Positions 55,800 to 64,000 of a stretch of 64,000 bases of DNA are shown here, one piece after another. Numbering within the stretch: the stretch's first letter is position 1; every line of letters begins with the position of its first letter. The stretch covers positions 62,001 through 126,000 of the forward strand of contig JAZKJV010008274.1 of the NCBI GenBank assembly GCA_037367405.1, given 5' to 3'. The DNA comes from Ottelia alismoides (taxonomy: Eukaryota > Streptophyta > Magnoliopsida > Alismatales > Hydrocharitaceae). The position numbers were made by a program, and so were the translations under genes. The notes under the pieces are model-generated. The model was not told the origin of the DNA. It saw only the letters and a list, made by a program, of their open reading frames with translations, and did no database searches.

Positions 55800-57137
55800 G
55801 GTGGGAAAATTGAAAAAAATTGTATAATATGTATATTGTATAATATTTGTGTAATTTGTATAATACTTATAAAATTCTTGTAAATTTTGTTGCAAAATAA
55901 GAGGTATACCAAAAAAACACAAAAAATTGGCTTCTTATTTACTCTTGCATATCATCCTTGCATTCAGAGTAAAAAAAATGTTTAGTACTTCATTCATCTA
56001 TATAGCATGTCATCTACATCTCATCTACATATCTAGCATATGCAAAGTGAGAAGTTAGTGGGTTTTAAATCAAGTTATGAATAGATGTCGAAGATGGATT
56101 TGATTTGACCTTAATCTACCTAAATTCAGAGGAACCTTATAGGACCTGGAGTTACGATTTTTCAGGTCGAGCGACTTAATTCTTTGAGTATGCAAGGCTA
56201 TGTTCGCATGTCATCTCGATTGGTCTAAGTCGAATATTTCGTACACACGCACGATTCTTTTATACAATGATCTAACTTGGACAAGCACCATGCACGTAGC
56301 TCTTCATTGATGAGGCAGTGAGGAGGTAGAATCCTTTGGCTTGGAGTAGCACACGGGTGGAAACATCTGTCCTCCTCTAGGGAGGGTAGTGCATCTCAAC
56401 CTAGTCTAGTGGCATTGACGTCTAACGACAGGATGCTATGGGATGCAATAATGTCTCAAAATAGGGATGTTCTACTAGCTCAGGAAGAAAAATTCCTTAT
56501 GTACATGTTGCACTTTGTATATATGCCAAAAAAGAAAAAAAGAAAAAAATGCATAATCTCCAAAAGTGGACAGGCCTGATTGAAAAGTAAAATGTTTGCC
56601 TTAGTGTATATACAAGTATAGAAAAATAAGAAAAGCTTCAAAGCTTGCAGCTGGATGACTTGGCTACACTGGTCAAGCATCCTAGGATAGGTAGCCACAC
56701 TGGTTACCGTCCATTCTTCTCTCCACCCCCTCTTCTTGAGTCGGTCGCACTTGAACTTAGAAGGCAATACCCCGCTCCTCGAGGAAAGAGTTGCTAGACT
56801 GGGGGATTAGAGTTACCTTGTTAGAGGAGGTTGGTTCTTTGTCATTTCTGATGTGGAGAGCTATATTTCACTTGTACAGTACAAGTAAGATCCATAGTCA
56901 TCAGAATTTGCGTATGAGGATCCATTCTGACCTGACCTTTGAGGCGACTTGAATAATAGACTTGTGGAACTTAAAGGTTGTTAGGTCTAAAATTCAATTC
57001 CCAATAAGGTTCTGCCTCACTATTAATCCAAAGGTCGAGTCAAGCACCATTTTCACCTTTTGTTCATGACCTTGGTAGGGAATCCAAAATCATTTCACTC
57101 TTGCATTTCATTTTAGTTGCTCGGGGACGGCAAGGTT
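55800..57137 (+). other. E copy 1 3' noncoding domain
   Basis: An AT-rich spacer (55800-56040) is followed by the domain shared with A and C: CGACTTAATTCTTTGAG (near 56170), CCTCCTCTAGGGAGGGTAGT (56371-56390), CTGGATGACTTGGCTACACT (56651-56670), CACTTGAACTTAGAAGGCAA (56748-56767) and CCGCTCCTCGAGGAAAGAG (56772-56790). Confidence 0.66.
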
Positions 57138-57150
57138 CAAGTATAGGGGG
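57138..57150 (+). promoter_or_regulatory. Polypurine tract between E copy 1 and LTR2
   Basis: CAAGTATAGGGGG is followed by one T and then the TG of LTR2. It is identical to the tracts of A and C. Confidence 0.85.
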
Positions 57151-57151
57151 T

Positions 57152-60100
57152 TGATGAATCTGTGATTTATCAGTCTAAAAGTTGAAAATAGAGCTTCATT
57201 CCCGAGTAATTAGCTGCATTTTACCATTTATTCTGCATTATTATCTTTCATGCACCTGTAAATAATTTTTGCATTTTAGCATGCATTTTCGCATTAAAAT
57301 AAGAAGTTGAATTCCTTGTATATAATCACCTGTATATTAGCTACATTCACTTATTTGTTTTTATTTTATACTAACTCCAAATCCAATAAAATGAACTCTA
57401 TAGTGTGTATATTACTAACAATAATAAAGGAAAAATATAAAAAATACTAACTTGTAAAATTGACCAATAAAACCCTAATCCAAGTTTGGGAATAAGAACC
57501 TTAAAATACGCATATCTCTCTCATACAGTGTCTAATTTAAGTCTATTCACTTTTAAAGTAATATACATTCAAATACCTTCAAAACAAGACTAATTTCATA
57601 AAAATCGGAGTTCGTGTGTGAAACATGGGTTTTGGGCCCCTTTTGTATATTATACATATTGACTAAAATACCCTTCATTTTATCTATTTATTTTTCTAAT
57701 TATTAAAAAATCAAAAAAAAATAAGCTGTAAACATTCCTTTCATATTTTTTCTATTTTTATTTTGATTTTTCTCTTATTAAAAAATAACAAAAAAATCTG
57801 CAAAAGAGAAAAATGTGGTATTTTATATCTATTAGGTACCCCCAAAAATAGTTTTTATACAGATGACTTCATTTGATTTTCGGTCCTTTACAGAAGTTGT
57901 TGATCTCGTCGAGATGAGCAACTTTCATGATTTTTTATCTGACTTCTTTTGTTATATCTTTTCTATTTTTATTTATATTTAATATTTGATTTTTCTAGGA
58001 GCGACACGTGGCAGCTCGTGGAGCCGCCATGTGTCACCCCATTTTTTATTTAATTTCGTAATTAATTTATTTTTTATTCATTTGTTATTTTTATTTTTTT
58101 TAAATTTTTATTTATTTTAATTATTTGTTTATTTATAGTTATTTATTTATTTATTTTAATATTTTTCTTCTACTTTTCTCTTCCTTATTTTTAGTATCCT
58201 ACTTATATTACTTTATTTTTTATTTTATCTTTTTAACCCCTTTACTTCTTCCTTTACATGTTCCCTTCTCTAAGTCCCACCCAAGCCACTTCCTCCACCA
58301 CTCCTCCACTTTCTCCGCCTCATTTCCAACTTCCCCCTCATCCATTTTATTCTCCACATCGACTTTATTTTTCCTCATCTGTCATTTCTTCTATTGAGTG
58401 GGAGAGACCACCAGCCCCCGAGTGTTGTCGGTGACAGCTTCAGGACCCTTCGGTCGAGCAACGACGGTGGCAAAGGCGAGATCCACGAGGGCTCCTCCTC
58501 GTGTCGTTGTGCATCTCTTCAGGTCATAGCCAAGCTTCTCTGATTTTTCGTCAAATCAGATCGAGACCACTATTGGAGTCCAGCATAGCTGCTCTGCAAA
58601 ATCCGACGAATCACATGTAAATCTTCTATCTTCACTTTGTCATTATATTTATTTTTTATCTAACGTCATTTACTTGTCTTGTTCATTGTCACCCCATTTT
58701 CATCATCACATTTTTTTAACCTCACATCTTTACCACCAATCATCATACAATCACCATTATTATCATCATCACCCCTTTTTATTTTATTTCTATATTTTTC
58801 TACCTGTTTAAAAAAAATACAAAAAAATCACAAAAAAATAAAAGAGAGAGAGAGAGGCAGCAGGTGCATGGTCGCTCCCCCTACGGCGCTCCAGCAGTCC
58901 ACCCCCGCATGTGACAGTCGCGGGTGCACCAACCGCAATGCCGCCCGCTCCAACCCCTCGCTGTCACCTCACGCTCTGCACTCTCTCCCTTTGCTAGCGG
59001 CATCACAGGCTCTGTTGTCTCCCCTGCCCTCTAGCTGCAGGAGACCGGCTGCCAACGTGCCTTCTCCTCCATCTCGACACCATCTTCTTCAGCCTCCCGC
59101 AGAGGCCATCCATCCCGCCACCTTTGCGCCGCTCCAGCCCCCACACTTGCGGCCACCGCGCACCTCCAAGTCGCGCCAGCACCGCTTGTTGCACATGTCA
59201 TACGCGTGCGACGATCCTCCTGCTGATGCCACCAGCCGCGCTGCCCGACGAGCGTCAACCGCTCCGCCTCCTGTCCGGTCCTTCTCATCGCCCCGCGTGT
59301 TCCACTACTCGGCCCTAGAACTGTCACGCCTCCCTCCGCGCGTAGTGTGCGCCTCTGCCTCCTATGCAGCTGCAGCGCTGCGACGCCCTCACCCCAGTTG
59401 TGTGCTGACTACTGGACCTCTACGCGGTGCCGCCGTGCAATGCGACCGCCTCCACCGCCCACCTGTTGCTCCGCCCCGCGCGCACCGCACTGCGGTCGTA
59501 CGCACCTCCCTCCTTTCCCACTAGCCCTCAGCCCCAGGGTTCATCCACGTTCTAAAGGTCATTGCATTTCCTTTTTAATTTTTTATGCTTTGGAAATTTT
59601 GCATATTAAACACATATTGTTTTTTATTTGCAAAAGTGCCCTTGTGCATTGTTTTTATTAATTTTTTATTTTCTGTATTGCAAAGGCACCCCTGCATTTA
59701 CGAGTCATTTTGGACCTCAAGATTGCATCATTTAATTTAATCAAAAATAGCACATTGAATATCACTTAATTCTTTATCTCTTGGATATTTAATTATAATT
59801 TTGTGAGCACTGGGTAATTCACTAAAATTATTTTGGTGAAATTTTGATATGTTACCCATTTCATGTTCTATAATTTATATTTAATTAAATATTGCTCCAA
59901 AAATTGTGCGAAAATCATATGTGATGCCTTTATACTATCCAAATTTCATAAAAGTTGAATGTCTCTTGTGCATAAAATAAATTGTTGAGTGGTTTTAGTA
60001 ATGATTTTTAATTAAATCCATGTATATTAGTTATATGAAATTTCAATTCTCTAGGATTGCTCATATAAACATCTTTTTGAGATAAATCGCTCTCTAGATA

Positions 60101-60568
60101 ATTTGATTTCTTGGCTTTATTGAAAATTAAATACTTACATTCACTCTGTTTCCATTAAAAAATCAAAGTTAATTCATTTTTCATTAAAAAATTCCAAAAA
60201 CATTAGAGCAGCTTCATTTTGCATTCATACATTTTTTGGCTAAGTTTCATAATTTTTGGACTTCATTTGATAGAAAAATTGCATTTTTTTTCACTTAGAC
60301 TAGCCTGAAATTGCATTGCATTTTTAGTTGCATTTTAAAAATATCAAACAAACGTTTTTCTGAAAGCCTAGAATCTAGATCGACTAAAAATAAATCTAAG
60401 GAGAAAGTTGCCTCCCTGAGTTCGACCTTGGGCTTGCCTACGTAAATAAATAACCTCTCGCTTTTAATTGGACTAATAATTGAAGAAGTGGTTTTTGATT
60501 GATCTAAATTTATCCAACTACAACGTATTGAAACAACATAATTAAAAGGATATAATTCGGACCTTTCA
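57152..60568 (+). repeat. E-family LTR2, shared by two internal regions
   Basis: It begins TGATGAATCTGTGATTTATC after a polypurine tract, as a 3' LTR should. It ends GACCTTTCA followed by a primer site and a second internal region, as a 5' LTR should. A decayed hairpin lies at 57893-57925 and a GC-rich block at 58850-59520. Confidence 0.9.
58679..59524 (+). other. 281-codon open frame in LTR2, probably not a gene
   Basis: This is the longest open frame in the window. It runs from an AT-rich, Ser/Leu/Phe-coding start through the GC-rich block, giving an Ala/Pro/Arg/His/Ser-rich product with no motif I know. The homologous part of LTR1 (48926-49883) is split among three frames, so the reading is not conserved. 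Its length fits a stop-poor GC-rich sequence, and it lies inside an LTR leader. Confidence 0.25.
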
Positions 60569-60570
60569 AA

Positions 60571-60588
60571 TGGCACCATTGCAGCTTA
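60571..60588 (+). promoter_or_regulatory. Primer binding site, E copy 2, decayed
   Basis: TGGCACCATTGCAGCTTA lies 2 nt after the end of LTR2. The first half matches the tRNA-Asp type except for G-to-A changes; the last part is lost. Confidence 0.65.
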
Positions 60589-61968
60589 GGATCATTTTAG
60601 AAAATTAGGTTTTGGTTTTCCTTTCATTCGGGTACTCTGACCCCCGAACCAACTTGTAATTATTCTATTTTTTAATTATTTATTATTTATTTATTTATTT
60701 GATATCTTTCTATGATATAAATTTTATCTTTTTATGTGAGGGTCTAGTGGACTTGGAGCGGCTTTCTTGAAGTCAACATATCTCAAAGTGCATCGGAGGC
60801 CGACGATTTGTGGATCAAGTTGGCTGTTGAGACGCCGAGAAGTTTTGAGAAGAGGGGTTTTTTCATATTTTGTGAAATAAGTTGCAATATTTGCATATTT
60901 ACAGCTGATTCCATTTGGAATCTCGCGTGTTTACCCGGACCTTGGACATTGAACCCTTTGTGGTCGTCTGGTTGATTGACGTAGACTAGGACCTGCACTT
61001 GCGTCTCCTAGAGCATTTATCTTATTTCTTGTGCTCTTAAAATCTAGAACTGCACAACACATTTAACGAGACACACTTTGACCGCAGAGCTATTAGTAAA
61101 GATTAAATTGTTCATCACTCGCTAATAGAACTGCATGTCTAGGAACGGTTTTCTCACTTGCATTCCATCTAGTATAATAATTTCAATTAAATTGTACATC
61201 TTTCATTATAGAGAGTTGGAGGCACTGTAAGTCTTCTTACTCAAGCATTCATCATTGTTTTTCCGATCACATCAGCTTTTCCTGATTCCCTCTCTCGGTT
61301 TTTCTAACTTAGGATAAAGGAATTGGGACTGGATGGTAGACGTAATTGCTTGTGTGGATAAACTACAGTGACAACTAATCTCTAAAATTGGGATTGCTAA
61401 TTGAATTGGACCAAAACAAATTGAATAAAATTAACCCTTGTTTGCAGGAGAGCAACCCCGTCATTGTCGGATTTACTTGCAAGTATGAGAGAGACGACAT
61501 TAGGATAGAGCCCAAGCAAGGATTTTCTTACAGACTACTAGTTCTTTCTTTTTAGGCGATTAGCTACTTTTCAGTAAGGATCTACGGGTAACTGGTAAAT
61601 GGTCCATATTTCCTTAGCAGAGTGGGAGGTTTAGAGGACGCCTTAGTCCTCAAGGAACGGGTAGCCATATTTATACGGTCCGTACTAACTCCTTTACTGG
61701 CTGAAAGTAGTCCAAGTCATCGTAAGAACCGGGCTAGTCTATAGGGAAGTACAGGCACCTAATAGCTTGTTAAGTCTTTCAAGACTTGCATTAATCACCA
61801 ATTAAAACTAATAAGATTATTCTGTCGAACCTTTACATCCCTCACTTGTTGAGTTGGTGAACTTGAGGTGTGCTCTTGCATTTGTTTTGTGCATATCCGT
61901 GTGTGTTATCCTATGTACTTACACGTTTTCCACCTCAATTCGCATACATTCTTCGATTCCTCTTCAAG
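60589..61968 (+). other. E copy 2 5' UTR
   Basis: It is homologous to 50857-52930 but without the 672-bp duplication. The candidate intron spans 61227-61447 (GTAAGT to TTTGCAG, 221 bp, the same length as in copy 1). The pre-gag block TGTTGAGTTGGTGAAC is at 61847-61862, about 120 bp before the gag start. Confidence 0.65.
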
Positions 61969-62343
61969 ATGTCGAGATATTGGTCATCATATCCAAGACA
62001 CTCCTCCTTGACCATAATCCGATCATCTTCACCTTCTTATTCCTCCTCATACCCTCACCCCAATTATGGAGTCATACCTTCAACTGACTACTCCACTACT
62101 TTGCATTTCTCTCCTACTCCATATTCTAACACTCCAAATCCACTTCCATCTTGGGCTGACTGTCCTTATTCTCGAGAGCTTGTTGGAATCAATGAACCAA
62201 ATGAAGAGCAAGACATTGTTGAGATAGATGATTGGCAGAGTTATGTGCCCCCACATACTTCATTCTCACCTCAAGTAGGGACCGGACAACAATTTACATA
62301 TACACGTCTCGACTTGACCATACTGCAAAACATGGTCGATTGA
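61969..62343 (+). CDS. gag: E copy 2 gag, N-terminal open part (124 codons)
   Basis: I start it at ATG 61969 (MSRYWSSYPRHSS), because this matches the ATG of copy 1 at 52931 and follows the pre-gag block; an upstream in-frame ATG at 61870 lies in UTR-like sequence. The product is Ser/Pro/Tyr-rich at first (SPSYSSSYPHPNYG), then acidic (NEPNEEQDIVEIDDWQSYVP). TGA at 62341 ends it, while homology to copy 1 continues beyond in shifted frames. It has no recognised domain and probably belongs to the N-terminus of a gag-like protein. Confidence 0.55.
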   Translation: MSRYWSSYPRHSSLTIIRSSSPSYSSSYPHPNYGVIPSTDYSTTLHFSPTPYSNTPNPLPSWADCPYSRELVGINEPNEEQDIVEIDDWQSYVPPHTSFSPQVGTGQQFTYTRLDLTILQNMVD

Positions 62344-63000
62344 ACAAACCGAATGGAGAGGCCTGCACATCATGATTCTCAAGACTTGATTGACTTTAGT
62401 GATCATACTAGACCAGCCCTCATACCAACCATTCAGAGAGCCTACAGGGGATTGGACTCATGAATTTAATCTACGAGCACCCTTTTTATTGACTCCGTCA
62501 TATGAGGCTCTGACCAATATCTGCCATTCGGATGGTCCATACTCAACCCAACATTACATGCCAGAGTCTAGGCATGTTGAGTATGAGTCTCCAAGTTCTC
62601 AGCAGTGTCCTCCAACCGAACAGACTGCTTCCATGATTCATCGTGAGAACTTTTTGGAGGATGACATTTCTAGGCGTATCCAGAAAAATGAATCATGTGG
62701 TGCCAAGTGGAGAGATTTTTTAACATATTGAACTCAATTACTTCCAGCTAGGGTATGAATGTGGAGAACACCATGAGTAGTTTTGATGTTGAAAACAGAG
62801 CGAACAATAGGGAACTCACACACCTTGCACAGGTGGAGTCCATTCTATCTCCCTCTTCTACTAACCACTTACCCTCCAATCCAGAGTCTGACCATTCGTC
62901 CACCAAAAATACCAAAAAATTGAAAATCCCAAAAAATACCAAAAAAATTGAAAAAACATAAAACCTCATAAAAATAGAAAATGAAAATGACATAAAAATA
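62344..63000 (+). pseudogene. gag: E copy 2 gag, middle part, frameshifted
   Basis: 62390-62731 (TPSYEALTNICHSDGPYS, ENFLEDDISRRIQKNESCGA) and 62755-62961 (FDVENRANNRELTHLAQVES) are in different frames but match the same order in copy 1. A Lys/Asn-rich stretch from AAAATACCAAAAAAT repeats (62905-62960) follows. The charged RRIQKNES-type segment may be helical. No zinc knuckle is seen. Confidence 0.6.
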
Positions 63001-63012
63001 TTAGATCCTGCC

Positions 63013-63786
63013 TTGAGGGAAGCCCTTGCTGAGGAGTTGATTTTTAAGCTTTCCTTAATAAAGGCCATAGATCACTTCCCCGATCTCAAGAGATTTGTAA
63101 GGAGTAGATTGATGCCCAAGAGGTCGGGCAATAAGAGGATAAGGACTGAGAGACGTATAGTGCCTATGGCTACCTCCTTGGTGATGGGGAGAAAAACTAA
63201 TAGACGGAGAGTGAAACGAAGGGTTGAATGTGAAATGAAGGAAACTACCTTTAACCATGTAAAAATCAATCATGACTCACTGATAAATATCCTCCTGACC
63301 TCTGTGTTTGACAAGCTCAAACTTAGACCAATTAGAAAGTCGAGAGAGATCGTTCAGCTGGGTGATCGATATATCAATCGGTCGATAGGAAACATTTCAG
63401 TCATCATAACTTTCCAAGGTGCTCTAATCCAGGTAGAATTCATGGTCATTGACATTGAGCACCGAGGAGAGTTTATCCAGTCTCCTATTATTCTCCGGAA
63501 GCCGTTTTTAGCCTTCGCTAAGGCGACTATAGATTGCGAGTCTCGGGAAATCGATTTTACAGCATTGGGAGCACTCCGACCTCACCCATTCTTTGACACA
63601 CTCTACTCTAAGGTGACCCACAAAGTTGCTGATTGTCGTGACCATCGAGATGTAGATGAGTCTCACATGTCTGCTACACCTGAGATACCCACTATCGAGC
63701 CGACCATTGGTTTAGAGACTCCCCGCACATCCATGACTCCCGCTGTTTGCATCACCACCACTATGTCAGCTTCAATAAAAGACTAA
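63013..63786 (+). pseudogene. E copy 2 protease-like domain, altered active site
   Basis: This is an open frame of 257 codons. The lead-in LIKAIDHFPDLKRFVRSRLM corresponds to the segment before protease in Athila/Tat. A basic segment (KRSGNKRIRTERR, GRKTNRRRVKRR) comes next. The fold follows: KINHDSLINILLTSVFDKLK at the active-site loop, IVQLGDRYINRSIGNISVII, EFMVIDIEHRGEF and PIILRKPFLAFAKATIDCES. The D-T/S-G triad is NHDS and the Gly of the ILG motif is Arg. Copy 1 has NDDS and Glu at these places, so loss of a normal active site predates the two copies. The TAA at 63784 interrupts further homology (AGCTGTCA, TTTTGACCGTTTT) toward 63915. Confidence 0.72.
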
Positions 63787-64000
63787 AACCTGAAGCTGTC
63801 ATTGAGTCGGACAAGATTTTTGCTGATTGTTTTGACCGTTTTTATGATCCGACATCCGTGACTAATAATGCCAAGCCAACTGAGATCATTAACACCTTCC
63901 CGAGACGTGCGCTGTGAAAAATATTGAGAGATCCTCAAGCGCATCACGGAAGCGTGAGCGTCGTATCGGATACGATGAAGAACGACTAGTCGTACTAGTT
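63787..64000 (+). pseudogene. E copy 2 tail of the gag/protease-like frame
   Basis: It is homologous to 54740-54960 (ACTAATAATGCCAAGCCAAC, GAGACGTGCGCTG). It diverges after about 63915, where GCATCACGGAAGCGTGAGCG begins a stretch not seen in copy 1. The window ends inside it. Confidence 0.55.

Noticed and set aside
58679..59524. 281-codon open frame, the longest in the window, as a possible real gene
   Set aside because: It lies inside an LTR, starts in AT-rich sequence and crosses into a GC-rich block. The homologous part of LTR1 is split over several frames, and no domain is recognisable.
1..64000. CRISPR arrays, rRNA or tRNA genes, host protein-coding genes
   Set aside because: No regular direct-repeat arrays with spacers, no rRNA-like segments and no tRNA cloverleaf were seen; the tRNA-like matches are primer binding sites. 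All recognisable proteins belong to retrotransposons.

Overview
The window is plant nuclear DNA made almost entirely of nested, decayed long terminal repeat (LTR) retrotransposons of the Ty3/gypsy superfamily. I found no intact host gene, rRNA, tRNA or CRISPR. A flowering plant with a large genome is indicated by three things: a Tekay/Del-clade chromovirus, Athila/Tat-like gag and pol proteins, and primer sites complementary to the 3' end of plant tRNA-Asp. The species cannot be named from the sequence.

Layout. Bases 1-3853 are the 3' half of a plus-strand Tekay-type chromovirus (RT, RNase H, integrase, chromodomain, start of the 3' LTR). Its LTR is split by element A (3854-18526) and resumes at 18532, running to about 20235. 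Element A is a complete insertion with a 5-bp target duplication TAGAG, two LTRs of about 3.9 kb, and a 6.8-kb internal region with no recognisable protein. From about 20236 to 27599 lies minus-strand element B (gag remnant, 5' UTR, primer site, 3.8-kb 5' LTR). B interrupts a minus-strand LTR fragment X (27600-29021). X abuts the interior of plus-strand element C (29022-46364), a decayed autonomous Athila-like element with gag, protease, RT, RNase H and integrase. C is interrupted by a minus-strand solo LTR F (37134-40781, target duplication TATAC) and ends in its own 3' LTR. A minus-strand protease remnant G (46365-47435) follows. The rest is a plus-strand E-family array, LTR-internal-LTR-internal (47436-64000), whose internal regions carry a gag-plus-protease-like frame but no RT or integrase. 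The simplest reading of 1-29021 is five levels of nesting: C contains X, X contains B, B contains the chromovirus, and the chromovirus contains A.

How the parts relate. A, B, C, E, F and X share one architecture. LTRs begin with a palindrome of the form TGATGAA-n-TTCATCA (or a close variant) and contain an AT-rich U3, a GC-rich block with CACGTG sites and an AT-rich 3' part. Where the relevant ends are present they also share a tRNA-Asp-type primer site and a polypurine tract CAAGTATAGGGGG. A, C and E share a structured 3' noncoding domain with repeated hairpins ending in AGTATAGGGGG-like purine runs. Its last hairpin has a competing downstream partner, and one base pair covaries between families. 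C is the only one of these with RT and integrase in the window. A and E look like non-autonomous partners that would need proteins from a C-like element in trans (inference).
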